64,000 bases of DNA from Eonycteris spelaea (Eukaryota > Chordata > Mammalia > Chiroptera > Pteropodidae), in the NCBI GenBank assembly GCA_003508835.1, contig PUFA01000034.1:6536501-6600500 (forward strand), written 5' to 3'. Below the pieces are notes generated by a model. That model saw only the letters and a program-made list of their open reading frames with translations, was not told the DNA's origin and did not search any database. Below, in pieces: positions 23,050 to 35,330 of this stretch; positions within the stretch are counted from its first letter, which is position 1, and every line of letters begins with the position of its first letter. Both the position numbers and the translations under genes were made by a program.

Positions 23050-23545
23050 TGCCCCTGGAACTTCAAAACATCGCATTTTATTCCTCACACATCTCCCCTT
23101 CTCCCATGTCCTTGGTCCTAAGTAATGACCCCACCATCCACTTGAGCATTTTAGTCAGAACCTAGGAACAGGACCAGCTTCATGGACACGTGACCTTCAC
23201 GGTCACATGAGCACCATTCCAGAGGGGCCCTGTGCTCAGTTCTTGCTCTCTTGAAATTCTTAATGATTTTGAACTATTTTACTTTTCAGTGGGCTCCACA
23301 AATTAAGTAGCCAGTCTCGCTGGTGGGGTCATCTTTGACTCTTTTCTTCCTTCGATACATCCTTCTCACCCTTTCCTTTATTTTTTATGAGTCAGTAAAT
23401 CCTTCTGATTCTCTTTAAATCCCACTTGAACCTCTTCTCTCTTCTCATACCAGCTCTTCCTGCTTCAACTGGGGTCTTCATCATGCTTCTCCTGGATTAC
23501 TACAGTCTCCTGTCTCCCTGTTCCCAGTTAGCTTTATCCGATGTG
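23050..23545 (+). mobile_element. L2 LINE, sense, interrupted by a MITE-like element
   Basis: Two L2-like parts, 23050-23168 (including CCACCATCCACTTGAGC and AGTCAGAACCTAGG) and 23323-23545 (GGGGTCATCTTTGACTC, then CTCCTGGATTACTACAGTCTCC), join in consensus order if the element at 23169-23322 is taken out. The L2 was therefore there first. Confidence 0.65.
23169..23322. mobile_element. MITE-like element, copy 1, inserted in L2
   Basis: A 154-bp element beginning CAGGACCAGCTTCATGG and ending GTAGCCAGTCTCGCTG, which are diverged inverted complements of each other. Inside it are a GTGACC/GGTCAC hairpin, GGGGCCCTGTGCTCAG, TCTTGAAATTCTTAATGATT and GTGGGCTCCACAAATT. A second copy with the same blocks in the same order is at 47622-48234. 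No coding capacity. Family name not assigned. Confidence 0.65.
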
Positions 23546-24799
23546 CAGTTTGGGTTAATCGCTGCCATGTTAGATTTTAGACAGATTCTATTTTGGTAAG
23601 ACAAATTTGGCAACTGCCTTGCTTGTATGTCAAAATAAGCTTCACGTATATAAGAAACATGAGCTCTGTTAAAATCAGTCAAAATGCATGTTTTTTCCAC
23701 TTTGAAATATATACACACATTAAGAAAGCTTTACTCTTTTAGGATCTATGTAGTATTTGGATTTAGGGCCGAATATGTGAAACCACCCATTTTGTAAACT
23801 CATAACCCTTTGCAACATGACCTGGGATAAATGAGGTGGTTGTAAGTACCAGAGGATTAATTTTAACCATGCTATAGGCCTTTTATTCTGTTTTGACTCT
23901 TTGGAATCAAAATTGAACTTTGAATTTTCCATTTATTTACTGAAAGGTCGTTTTTCTTCTTTCCTTGATCCCACCCTGGGACTGGTTTTGAAGACTAGAT
24001 GACCGCTGATAAATGCTCAGGGCAGGGACGAAAATGCCTTTTAAAATATTTCTCTGTTCCTGACCCGATTTGCTCATAGATGCACCTTTCTCCATGTGAA
24101 CCATAGCACATATTTTACCTATCATTGTGCAAACACAACACCCACCACACACACTCTCCAGCTCATGTAGATATGTTGTGATTACACTATAATGAAATTG
24201 ATCTTGCAACTCACACAAGATTTTTTAAAATTGGGTCGTATCCCTTTATTGTTGTTAAAAATAGATAATTACTGACATTAAAAATCTAGTCAGGTACCTA
24301 AAACACATTTAAATATATGCTTAAATGTTAGTGGGATAAAGCATTATAAATTGAGAATTGTCTTTTCACTTCTGGTCCCCTGAAATACTCCTTTTTCTAC
24401 CCTGTGGTTAATGGCATCCAGCATTCCCATGATCACATCACTTAGTTTAACAAGGTTATTGCATGCTGAGTGTGTGCAGTCAAGTGCACTAAGGTTCTCA
24501 AGAAGTAGGGATGACTAGCACTTGATCCTCTTTGTTACTGTACACACGAGCTCGTGGTGAGCAAGTAAGGGGCTCTTTGTACGTGCCTCAGCTACACAGC
24601 CTGTCCTGGCTGACCTGTTGGGGGAACAGGAGGGAGAGAAGAGGAGGGTTTCTCTAGCCAGGCAGTGAGCTGCAGATGAAGGGGTGGGTTGTGGAGGACT
24701 CATTCAGTGAGCCAGTTCAACCTAGCTGTTTTGGAAACGAGACTCAGAGAAGCCAAGGACATTTCCCCCAAAGTCTCTCCAATAGGAAGTAACATAATA
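23546..24799. other. Unassigned DNA
   Basis: No gene or repeat recognised over about 1.2 kb. Open frames of 62-93 codons on the minus strand have no motif I know. Confidence 0.4.
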
Positions 24800-24940
24800 G
24801 AGTGAGGAGTCGAGATTCTGGTCTGCTTTTGGGCTAAGCTCTTCCATGTAATAACTAGTTCCCTTGAGCAAATCTTTAACATTCCTAAACATCAATGTCC
24901 TCTCCAATGAAATGGGAAAATTAATATTTCCAAATTTGAA
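24800..24940 (-). mobile_element. MIR SINE, antisense
   Basis: Reverse MIR: AGAGTGAGGAGTCGAGATTC, CCCTTGAGCAAATCTTTAAC, and TGTCCTCTCCAATGAAATGGG. It lies back to back with the sense MIR on its right. Confidence 0.7.
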
Positions 24941-24957
24941 AATGAAAATTTAAAAAC

Positions 24958-25165
24958 TCAAACCTACCATTAGTTGAGCCATTGCTATGGGCCAAGTACG
25001 TTCTTAGCACTTTATATGGGTTAACTCATTTAATGATCAAAAATTATATATATTTGATTGCTAGGCATTATTTCTTGGTAAACCGAGGTCATGAGAGGTT
25101 AAATAATTTGTCTGAAGTCACACAGCTAGTAAGAGGTGGCTAGAGTTTGACCCTTGAGGATGATG
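24958..25165 (+). mobile_element. MIR SINE, sense
   Basis: Sense MIR with good landmarks: GCTATGGGCCAAGTACG, TTAGCACTTTATATGGG with TTAACTCATTTAATGATC, and GAAGTCACACAGCTAGTAAG with AGGTGGCTAGAGTTTGACCC. Confidence 0.9.
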
Positions 25166-25244
25166 TACATTAAATTTTAATAGTTTCTGAGAACATCAGC
25201 AGATTTCAGTAAATGGTGACCTTGGTTACCGGCTTCCTCTTTTT

Positions 25245-25450
25245 GTATTATAAGACATCCTCCCTTGCCTCCAGATGGAATTCCTAAAACACCATCTTGA
25301 TCATTTTACTCCTAAAGATCTCTTTTTGATTTCTGTTAATTAAATCTGAATTCTTTAGCATGGTATTAGATGTTCTACATAACTTGGATTCTTTCTTGCT
25401 TTCAGATATTATCTATCACTATTTCCTGAAATATATCTTCTCTTCTCGTG
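25245..25450 (+). mobile_element. L2-like LINE fragment, sense
   Basis: AATTCCTAAAACACCATCTTG, ATCATTTTACTCCTAAAGATC, TTTAGCATGGTATTAGATGTTC and ACATAACTTGGATTC follow the L2 ORF2 end order, with strong divergence. Confidence 0.55.
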
Positions 25451-27352
25451 AATGGGTCTATATATGAGGTCATATATTCACACTCTTCCTAGTAGGCCAT
25501 TCGTGTAGTGGAGATGAGTATCCTGGCTACTTGGAGACAATAGAGAGGGTGGGGACTGTGGTAAATTGGAGGGTGTCCAAATAGTTCTGCTAAGCTCCAG
25601 CTACTTGTACTCATGGGAAAATGTTTGCTAACTATTGCTGGATCTTTAAAGTTTTAACCACAAAATTAGGCATTTTGAGTTTTATGTAAATTTACCAATG
25701 TTTAAATGTTTTCAACTTATTTCACAAGAATGACATGAAGGATGATAAGCAAAATATGTCCATGGTTTGGATCTGGTGCACAAAGAGTTATTTTGAGATT
25801 TCTTGTCTCAGAGTATCTGTGGACTCCTGAACTTTTCTTGTGCTCCTCCGGCTTAGTACCTTTAATTGTACTCATCTCTTTGCTTACAATGCTCAGTTGC
25901 CATCTCATGGTATCAGAAACATGCCCTGTCTTTCAGTGTCCATTGCAAGGCCCATCACAGTCTCCCTCGTTCCAGTCTGTGCTTCCTCTGAGCACCTGAA
26001 GGGCGTATGATCTGTGCCTCTTCTCTGATTCTTACAAAGTCCTTTGTCTTAGTAGTCTTGGTGCGTGTCATATTTGCTTGTTAACTGTAAATATTTGAGC
26101 GCCATGATTGTATATAGTAGACTCTATATTATAGCCATAACTGCAACATCTGTCATGGGAATTTATATGTAACTTTTTTACAAAATCAAGTAGCTGAATG
26201 AGTGAAAATGTATCTCAAAGCATTTTGGTTAAAACTGTTTTTGTATATATGTAAAAAGAAAAACAGCTAAAATTTTAGTTCATTAATCATGGAAATGACA
26301 TATTACTTTTAGAAATAAAGCCTTATTTGTAGAGGAAAATAATTTTATTCTCATATGTCTAGAATAATGGATGATCATGCAGTATCACTACAAAAATCAC
26401 ACATGGTCTATTTGACATATTTTATTTTGAAAACTTTCTCTTTAGGGTTTTTACATAATGCACACTCTATGAGGTTAGGGGTATTTTCAGGTATAATAGT
26501 TTTGTTGAAGGGGAAAATCATTTTGAAACAAGCTGGAACTTCGATGGGCTGTTTATTCCTCTCTGCTTCAGATCAATTAGGCAACTGTAGTCAGATCTGG
26601 AGCTTACCTCATAAAGATGCTAACTCTCAAATTGCCTAGAATAAATGAAAAAGTATTCTCAGAGCAATTATGTGAAAGGTCTCACTTTTAATCCTAGATT
26701 ATAAGTGTGGACAGACAAAAAGCAAACAAAGCAAGGACGTGTAGGCATGTCCAAATATCAGCCCACTTTATTGCTTAGTAAAAATTGTTGTATGCAAGAC
26801 AGCATATACATAAACCTATTTCTTTTTCAGGGGACACATATACATATATATTCGGAGAGTTTAAAACCTCTTTTTATCCTAAGAAATAGCAAACCACATA
26901 TGAAAAGGAGAAAGGCTCCCAACATCTGTTGGAAATGTTAGTGCAGAGACCGAGCCGGCCAGCCCCATGGCATCCCCTTTGTGCTGCCTGCGGTACCACG
27001 TGTGGAAGATTTTCTCTGTGGTGAGCCAAGCTCCCTTCTGACTGCGATTTGCCAGTGTTTCCAGGGGGCCGGCCGCTCTTGTTAAAACAAGGGAAGTTCC
27101 TCTCACATGAAAGAGTCTATTGCCTTTTGGACCAGTGGGGTTATGTACTAAGCTCATAGATGTGAACTGCTAGAAAGGGCTGTGCCTTTGAGAGGGTAAC
27201 TGCACGTAACATCAAATGCCCGGCAATACTTCTGCGTTCGAATAAGTGTGGGTTCAACAGTCTTGTGATATTTTTCTTGCCCGAGCAAAATGCCGTTATT
27301 CTTCATGCTTCACTACTACAAAGTCTGAGATAAAAGAACATGAATCTTCTCC
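25451..27352. other. Unassigned DNA
   Basis: No gene, RNA or clear repeat family. 25740-26170 is T-rich on the plus strand and might be decayed L2. A GC-richer pocket with several CpGs and two GGCCGGC-like motifs lies at about 26945-27080. Confidence 0.4.
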
Positions 27353-27820
27353 TTTATTCAACAGTATTTATTAAATTATACTATATGTTGGTCATTATTA
27401 GCGCTTGGGAATAAAATAAAAAAATAAATGAGAAACTGCCTCCTTTTACAGTCTAGTAGAATGAAAAAAAATTCTTAATTATAATGCAAGGTGATGATTG
27501 TCGTAATTGAGGCAGATTAATGCAGGGAAGAAATCCACACGTCTTCGGAGAGGCTGGAGGAAGTCACAGCGGCTGGAACTTCAAAGTTGCATAGACACGT
27601 GCCTGGGACAGGGCATGGGAAGGCAGTGCTAGTCACGGAACCCTCTGTGCAAAACCCTGGGGCTGGGAGTCGTCATAGGTTTGGTTCATAGAAAGCCTCG
27701 TAATCCACTGGTCATGTGAGTTGGCTGGTCGGAGAGGACATGGCATCAGAATACAGTGGGAATTATATGCCTGCTAAAAATGACTAAATTTTATCCTGGA
27801 AGGGAATATGCTTACTGCCT
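27353..27820 (-). mobile_element. L2 LINE, antisense
   Basis: Antisense L2 from its 3' end: TTTATTCAACAGTATTTATTA, TAGCGCTTGGGAATAAAATAA, TTACAGTCTAGTAGAATG, then GGAACTTCAAAGTTGC, TGTGCAAAACCCTGGGGC and TTTTATCCTGGAAGGGAA in reversed consensus order. Confidence 0.8.
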
Positions 27821-27929
27821 TGACTAGCTCCTTTAGATGAATGGTCTAATAACACTGTGTTGGATAATAAAAGAGGAGAATAAACTCAATGTGAAATTTT
27901 GATGACTGGTTAAATATCAGGTACTGATC

Positions 27930-28110
27930 TGAAATTCAATATTTACAACTCCCTTTTTGGGTAAGTAGCATTGTCTGCCATCGAAGACTCTGAGGCTTGG
28001 AGAGGTTAAGCATTTGTCTCAGAGTCACCTGTGCAGTGAGCAGCAAAGCCAGGTTCAAACCAGGAAGTCTGGCTCCTGGAGCCATATACTTAATTCTTGT
28101 ATTATCCGTC
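27930..28110 (+). mobile_element. MIR SINE, sense
   Basis: Sense MIR 3' half: TCTGAGGCTTGGAGAGGTTAAGC, CAGAGTCACCTGTGCAGTG, then AGGTTCAAACCAGGAAGTC with TGGCTCCTGGAGCC. Confidence 0.85.
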
Positions 28111-30805
28111 TCCAGAAAGGTCTATTTCATTGCATTCTTAGCCAATATAGTTGACTATCTTTTTTGATGTCACTGATGTTTGGCAAATGAATCCAGACCT
28201 TTAAAAGTTCAAAGACTTGATGGATGTAATGGATTAATAGCTGTTAAGATGAAAAGGTTCTTCTGATTGCTCCTCAAATGGAACACCTGAAATAAGAAAA
28301 TATTCAGGCCAATTCGCACCTTTCCCTGGAACCTGAAAACTGAAGCTATGAAAGAACCATCTTTGCTGGTTCTTTGACCATAGTCTGTAAGGGCGGGGCT
28401 TCAGAGCTGTCAGTGGCCATGCCCCATCAAGCGGAGCAGCACGAGAGCAGAGATCCAACCTGTAGAGAGACACAGCTGAGAGATGGAGAGAAAAGGGACT
28501 ATTTTCCCGACCTGAGACCTTGTCTTGCCTTAGTGCAGAGGTGCCTTGTCATGCTGCTGCCTGTCTAATCCCTGACTGTGTTAGACATCACGTCCCTTTT
28601 CTGACTGAGCCACTTAGAGAGTCAGCATCTTCATAGCACCAACTCAGGGTGAAGGACAGCAGATGTGGATCATTCTTAGCATAGTTCAGTACTTACAATG
28701 TAAATTTCCATTGCGCGAATTGATACACTACTAATAATACCTAAATGAAAAACCGAATGACTACTCCAAGCTATCTTCTTTCTTTGATCTTATACAAATA
28801 ACCTTTTTCTGTCATTGATATTTAACCATCCAACACTTATGTCTTTTTGTTGATCATACCAAGTGACAATGCGAAAGAAAGATAATGGCTATCTGATTCA
28901 TAAAGAGAGTAAAAGGAATAGTCCCTAAGGGTTTGAATAAAAGGAATAGTCCCTAATGGAATGAACCCTGTTTAAATTAGGGTCTCTTTTGAGAACTTTT
29001 CTAACAAATTTAAATGGTAAATGAATTAAGCTTTAGGGATCTGAGCAATTTTAGGAGACTCTTGTTAGGATGTCATATTAAAAATATATAAATACTGACT
29101 GTAGTACATGACCATTGGGCAACAGAATGGGTACTGGCCTTGAACAGCTGGAATGTGGTTCCAGTGGTGTGGTGGGTAGTTGTTGAACACAGGCTGCTTC
29201 TCATTCCAGGTTCTAACCCTCACCTGAACATTATCTTACTCCTTTGTCCATCTCTGTCTTCCCCATTACCCTGAACCCCCCCTCCTACTATTCGTTGACT
29301 TAAACAGGAGTCCTGGGTTTTACTGGAAGCAGAATTAGGCTCATGGGCTTAACAAACACATGCTTTCCTGTTAAGGTGAGGGCGGCTTGTTTTATGGTTC
29401 AGAAGAAAACCCATATGGCCCCAGTAATACTTCTTCCCACAGGGAGTTCAAAGTGCTTTGGCCTTTGTGTTTCACGTTTGAATGTGCTGCTGTGTTGATT
29501 TTACATTTGTACTTGGTCTGCTCACTGGAAGAAAGATTTGTGCATGGATTGTCAAAGGCACAGTGACTGGGATATTTCACCTTTGACCCTGGGACAAGCA
29601 GCACTTGGAGTGAGGGCCCGTTTAGTGAGTCATGCAGTGACTAGCTGCTTCTCTGTGTGGTTCTTCAGCTGTTACATCAACATGTAGCTCAGACACTCAG
29701 GCTCCTCCCCTGTAAATGCTGTTCAGCCTTGACTGTTAGTCATTACAGAGAATTTTAAAATATGCATAATTATGATTTAAAAGGTGGAAGTGCCAAGATT
29801 TTGAGGAAAGATCTTAAAGAGAAGGGGCACTCCTTTTGGGTGGGGAGAAAGTCATCTTCTAAGGAACTGAGAAATGTGAGGGGAAATGGTCTCGAAACAG
29901 AAAGTTGGAAAAGATACTATGTGTAAGAAAAGAATAAAAGGACAAAAATATTTGAATCAGCCAAGGTGGTAAAGGGTAAACACAGGATGACATCATATGA
30001 AGAGAACAAAGTCATTAGGTGTAGGAAGAAAGCTGGACTTCCTCACTTCTTTGTCAATAAATCTCTCCAAGGTTGAGACGTGGGTTATTCAGACTGTTGG
30101 AGAAATATACCAAGTCGTTGGAGGTTTTGATAAAAGTTAGCAATTCACTTACACTGATTCCCAGACTCCCACGAAGGGAGAGAGAACGTAATTTTCTGAC
30201 TCCATGGTGACCCAGCAGAGATCTGACATTTATTTCTCTATTATAATCTAGTAACAAGACTTACTGAAATCTAGAGACCATGCTAGCCAAGTTTGATGGA
30301 AAAGAAATGCAGATTGTCCTGTAAGTCTAGGATCATAGGAACAATACTATGAAAAAGACAATGAGACCAGGTTTCATTCCCACAGATTTCGACATAATAC
30401 ATCAGCCAACACATGGAGAAGCAGGTCACAGGGTGAGGTTACAGCCTCCGCTCACTAAAGTGCTGCAATAAATGCTCAGAACTCTCAGTTTTCTCTACAT
30501 ATGTTTGTATTTTCAAATGGTTCCAGAGCAAAAGTTATTTGAATTGTTTTTGTCCTTCACTAAGGTTTGGAGAAATAGGAAAATATTAATTATGGGTAGA
30601 AAAGTATACATTTTTTTCCTGATAAGGCTGGACTTATGGGTCACCCTATAAAACTGGTAGTTACTGTCATTGAGAAACTGAGGGTCTAACGTGGGGTACA
30701 GCAGAGAGGTGAACAACATGGCATCAAAGCGTTTTATGAATCAAGCAGTTTGCACTTCACATGCTTACATATTGGTAGGGTCCTATGTTAAATTGGGCTT
30801 TCGAC
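28111..30805. other. Unassigned DNA with one small tandem duplication
   Basis: About 2.7 kb without a recognised gene or repeat family. The only structure I can point to is an 18-bp direct repeat at 28911-28956, listed separately. Confidence 0.4.
28911..28956. repeat. 18-bp direct repeat, period 28
   Basis: AAAAGGAATAGTCCCTAA occurs exactly at 28911-28928 and 28939-28956, separated by 10 bases. It looks like a local duplication. Confidence 0.9.
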
Positions 30806-31030
30806 TAGGGTCGACACTGTGGCCCGTGGGCCAAACTTGCCTGCCAACTCTTTTATCAATACAGTTTTACTGGAGAAAGCCATACTCATCGGTTTACATA
30901 TTGTCTATCCGTGGTGCTTTCAGCACTATATTGGCAGTGATGAGTAATTTCTACAGAGACCGTACAGCTGCAAGCCTAAACTATTTACTGTCTCTCCATT
31001 TACAGCACTCGTTTTAGAGGCCTCGACTCA
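30806..31030. mobile_element. hAT-type non-autonomous DNA transposon
   Basis: About 225 bp with GTGGCCCGTGGGCCAAACTTG at the left, AATACAGTTTTACTGGAG, ACATATTGTCTATCCGTGG, GAGACCGTACAGCTGC and AAACTATTTACTGTCTCTCC, closing with a diverged TTTAGAGGCCTCGACT end. These are the landmarks, in order, of a very common mammalian hAT-like MITE. I leave the family name open. Confidence 0.8.
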
Positions 31031-32497
31031 GAGGTGTACCTAAAGTCCTTTAGGCATAGGGGCCACCACAATGAGCGATCTCCCATGTTCTTTAAGAAAT
31101 GTTAAAGTTGAGTTAAACTTTAAGGGTAGGTTTGAAGGTATAAAGAAGAAAAGTCCTAATGGTGCATGCGGAAGGGTCATTACGGTTTGCTGACTGGGTG
31201 TACATCAGCCTTAGATTTGTTTTGCAACCAGCTGGCAGCTCTTACCCTTCATCCCTGTCATGTGAAACTTTAGCCACCTGGTCCCAGCAGCAGTGAGTAC
31301 CCCCTGCCCCCTAAAGTGAGGGGCTCAAGCTGATTAGCAGAATTCGTCATACTCTAGGATTTGATTGTGAGAAGTCACATGAAATTGTGACAGTGTGAAA
31401 AATAGGCGCTTATTGAACAGGGCGTTATGTGATAAATACTTATATGATGCCTGCAAAAGACAAATTCCGTAACTTGAGGGAGAAAGAGTCACCAGCTGGT
31501 GTCATGAGCCAAGAGTTCCCAAGGATAGTGGGAGTTGTGGTAGGCCCCGAGGAATGGGTGAAATGATAAGTGGAGAAGGGCATCAGTTGAGATTCTCTCT
31601 TCCCTGCGGAGAGCAGAGCTGAGCGACAGCTGGTTGGCTTCCTCAGAGAACAGCCTTTGTGCACAGGAATCACAGACGTGGCCCAGGGCTTTGCGCTTTG
31701 GGATTAAACTCCCTCAGACCTTATGTGGTATCTTAGCACAATTCTGAGTATTGTTCATTCAGGAATTTTTATTTGTCTTATCAAATTTCTCCCCAGTGCT
31801 ATCACGATGGAAAGCCACAGGAAATATTTTGCAATTTACTCACTGAAGAAGAAAGAAATGCTTATCCATAAATCCATTTAAATGGAATTCTCATGGAGTG
31901 AATTAAGGAGAAACAGCAATGAAATTACTTCCAAAGTAGGGGAAATTGAGGTACGAGAACAATTTCCTAGAGTGACAATTAGTGTCAGATTAGTTACTGA
32001 ATTCAAACCTATTAACTCTTGAGTGCTGATATGCAGTCAGTAGGCACGGATGAGACCTTTGTTAAGAGGTTTTAATTTTTTTTTTTTCATTGGTAAATAC
32101 TCGTTGCCTTGAGTTCCAAAAGACTAAGGTGACTATAATTCTTTCTTTGCTGAGACGGTCCTTGTTTACATCTGTTACCCTACTGTAATCAATATAGTTC
32201 CCTCTGTCATGTTCAAAACTGTTTCAGTTTGAGTGATATATTTTATGGTCACCTTACCAAGCATTCTCTGGTCTTCCCTCCTTAGAACCGCTGCCCCTCC
32301 TTACAAACCAGCAACCAATTGCTTAATGGCAATGCATCAGGCTCTATGGAAGGGAGTGTGGCCCAACACCAAGGTTTGTCCCTGCCTAATCACTTAGTAA
32401 ATATTTTGACTGTTACCCCTGCACGTTTGGCCTACCTCAGACTCCTTTCTTTTCCACCTTTCACTGGTCTTTTAGTTTCTAATTATATGTTAATTTA
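31031..32497. other. Unassigned DNA
   Basis: No gene or repeat recognised over about 1.5 kb. A 12-T run lies near 32079-32090. Confidence 0.4.
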
Positions 32498-32934
32498 TGT
32501 GGTGAGTTAAATAGTGTCTCCCAAATATTTGTGTGCATTAGGAATGTCGGAGTGTGATCTTATTTGAAATAGGGCCATCGCAGGTGTAATTAGCTGAGGC
32601 TCCTGAGATAAAATCATTCTGGATGTAGGGCGGGCTCTCAATGCATTATTTATATTAACCTTATGAGAATCGAAGAGGACACAGACACATGCAGAGGAGA
32701 AGACGATGTCAAGATGGAGGCAGAGACTGAGTGAGGTGTCTACAAGGCAAGGCATGCCAGAAGCTGAAAGAAGCAAGGGAGGGTCCCCTCTTAGGACTTT
32801 ACGAGGGAGCTTGACCCTGCCAGCATCTTCATTTCAGGCTTCTCTCCTCCAGAACTGTGAGAGAATGGATTTCTCTTGTTTTAAGCTACCTGGTTTGTGC
32901 TAATTTATTATGGAAGCATTAGAAGAGTAATACA
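32498..32934 (+). mobile_element. Solo LTR, MaLR/MLT-like
   Basis: A 437-bp element that starts TGTGGTGAGTTAAATAGTGTC and ends GAAGAGTAATACA, so it has TG...CA ends. In between: GAGTGTGATCTTATTTGAAA, CAGGTGTAATTAGCTGAGG, GTGTCTACAAGGCAAGGC, GACCCTGCCAGCATCTTC and CTCCAGAACTGTGAGAG. The same order, reversed, appears at 47704-48165. No internal region is attached. The subfamily is from memory and not certain. Confidence 0.8.
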
Positions 32935-32944
32935 AGGTGTATTA

Positions 32945-33085
32945 ATTTAAAAAATTATACTCTCTCTGTCAAGCCCTTTGAGTTAAGGGATGTGTTTTTT
33001 TTCCCTAGCGCAGTGTATTTGGTGCCTTTCCCAATGCCTGGCACAAAGTAGGTGCTCAGTAAATAAATCATCATTTAATTAATAA
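32945..33085 (+). mobile_element. L2 LINE, short 3' end
   Basis: CCCTTTGAGTTAAGGGATGTG, CCAATGCCTGGCACAAAGTAGG and TGCTCAGTAAATAAATC are the L2 3' end signature. Confidence 0.7.
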
Positions 33086-33439
33086 GTGGAAAATGGAAAA
33101 ATGACTGAGAATTTTGCCCTACCTCTGGCTGGTCAGTTTTCCTTTTCAGCACACTAGAAAATGAATATCTGAGAAAGAATATGTAGCATGAGTCCAGGTG
33201 TGAAGTTCACCAATATACCAAGTATCTGGGGGCTATGACCTCCCATAGTCCTCCTCCTCCAACAGGAACAGCAGCGTTCTGGGGTTATTTTCATTCATGG
33301 CCAGATACGGATTTCGACAAAAACTTAACTTTAGCTCTGCTCATCTAAGGTAACGTGGACTGTTATGAGTGCCTCCAAACTAGCCCAGTTGTAATCAGAC
33401 TCGGGCTGAATTCAACAGAAACTGTCCCTGACTAATGAA

Positions 33440-33494
33440 AGCAATAAAAGCAAACAAAAACAAACAAAACCCCAAAAAACAAACAAACAAAAAC
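33440..33494. repeat. CAAA-rich simple repeat
   Basis: Imperfect (CAAA)n/(CAAAA)n tract. Confidence 0.85.
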
Positions 33495-34299
33495 TATGGA
33501 TATACACTGAGTAGACCACCGAAATGAAGGAAGAATTGAGCAGCTAGACATCCAAAAGGGCAGCAACCAAGACCTCTAAGGTACCTTGAGTATCTTAGAA
33601 TCAGGCTCTCCCGGCCATCGTTTTAGGGCTTTGCCATTGGATGGATGATTCATCTCTAACCAGCATTTGTATCTCAGAGCTAACGATTGCATGTCCCAGG
33701 AGAGTGGAGATGATTGGCTACCGTGAATCACATATTCACCCTTGTTGTTGGCCGGTCCGCTAAACCATGTGGAGTAAGGTAATTCCATAAATGGTAGTGT
33801 TGCGGAAACGCAGGGAGGAGATGCTGGGCAGAGAACCAGGGTAACTTCCTCAAACCACAGTGACCACAAGTTCGTACTGTTATTTTTGCCTTTCTAGAAT
33901 CTACTTTTCCTGTAGGTTTTAGTGTTTCCTGTTCCTCAGGGAACTCTCTGTATTTCCGTTCAGTGTGAATGGAGTCCCAGGTATGCATAGGAGACCCAGG
34001 CCAGGCCAATTTACACCAAGGAGCTTGTAGTCTGTGATTTCTCTTGGTTGTATCAGAGAAAAAGTATTCTTGTATTCTAGAGGTTGCTAAGAATATGTTG
34101 CATAACTCTTAAAGACTTATTTCCATATAAAGGGAAGAGCCTGGCTGAGAGTGGAGCCCTAATGATGTCATCTGTGTCTCCAGTCTGACCCAAATTCTAG
34201 ATTTGTCACTTGAATGAGCCTTCCCCCCCTCCTTAATTTCCTCTTCTCCTCTTCCTCCTATGTTTTTTTTTCTTTCTTTCTTTTTTCCCTTTGGCTTGA
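33495..34299. other. Unassigned DNA
   Basis: No gene or repeat recognised. A pyrimidine-rich tract lies at about 34222-34290. Confidence 0.4.
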
Positions 34300-35330
34300 A
34301 CTAGTTTAAATTGCAGTTTCTATCACCTACAATCCAAAGAGTTCTAAGTTGGAGCAAAGGAGAAACGATTCCACATATAAGTAGTGAGGAACAGAGTCCC
34401 CCGCTGGTCTCTGCGAACGCCAGCTTTGCTGCGGTGCATACAGAGTGCCGTCTTCTGCCTTCTGTCCAGAGGGCACGTGGTGTGTCCTGCGTTTTTCATT
34501 TCCCTTGCGACCCCTCCAGCTCTGATTGATGGCGTCCAATCTCAGGGTCCCTAATATGGCCCTTGAACTGCTTTCCTACTCTTTCTGTGCTTGCTTTGAC
34601 AGTTGCTCTCACTCTCTCAAAAGCTGCAAATGTGTCTCACTGTTGCTCTGAAGAGTGGCAATCGTGCGGAGAGGTGATATCTGTCAGCGCACACAGCAGC
34701 GTTGTGAGATTGCTGCCAAGTTGTGAGACCCTTCAAATTGTTTCCCTCAGGGTGTGGAGATTTGTGAGGGTCTGTTTTACTTTTGCTGTGAAGAAGTCAA
34801 TGCATTTGGCATGTGTACCTGCCCTTGCGTGCAGACAGCACCTGCCTGAAGCAGTCTGGGTCACAAGGCGCATTTTCGGGAAGCAGCAACAGCATCCGTT
34901 ATTTTTGCTACAGTTCCTGGCCTCTGTTTTGAGAGTGTAATTTGCCAAGCTAAGGCCATAATCTGAGCCATGGCTGAACCAGGAAAGAAAAAGTTAAGAG
35001 AGGGCTTCTCAGGGCTTCCTTGTTTATCCTGGGGCCAAGACGTTGGCACGGATGTGATTTCTCGCTGCCCACCTCTGACACAGCTGCCGAGTGCCTGTTA
35101 GAATGATCGGTGACTAAGTGGACTGGAGCTATTTGAGGATAATGCAGAACATCGCCTTTCTGGACGCGATATATTGTCTCAACGGGCAGGTGGAGTTCCG
35201 AGCCCATTCTCGGGAATGGGAGATGCTGTTCTCTGTATATCCACAGAACTCAGAGTCTTTCTCTGCTGGGCTGTGTTCATGGTTTTTGTTGTGATAATGT
35301 CTCTTGTCTGAATTCATAGAAAGATTTTGT
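34300..35330. other. CpG-retaining unassigned stretch, candidate regulatory DNA
   Basis: About 1 kb with no recognised repeat. I count roughly 29 CpG dinucleotides between 34360 and 35220, clearly denser than in the flanks. Open frames of up to 125 codons lie on both strands here (34563-34940 plus; 34327-35317 minus), overlapping each other without a motif I recognise. It may be a regulatory element or simply young unique DNA. Confidence 0.35.

Noticed and set aside
34563..34940. 125-codon plus-strand open frame in the CpG-retaining stretch
   Set aside because: Overlaps several equally long minus-strand frames and shows no domain. CpG retention lowers stop frequency and favours chance frames.
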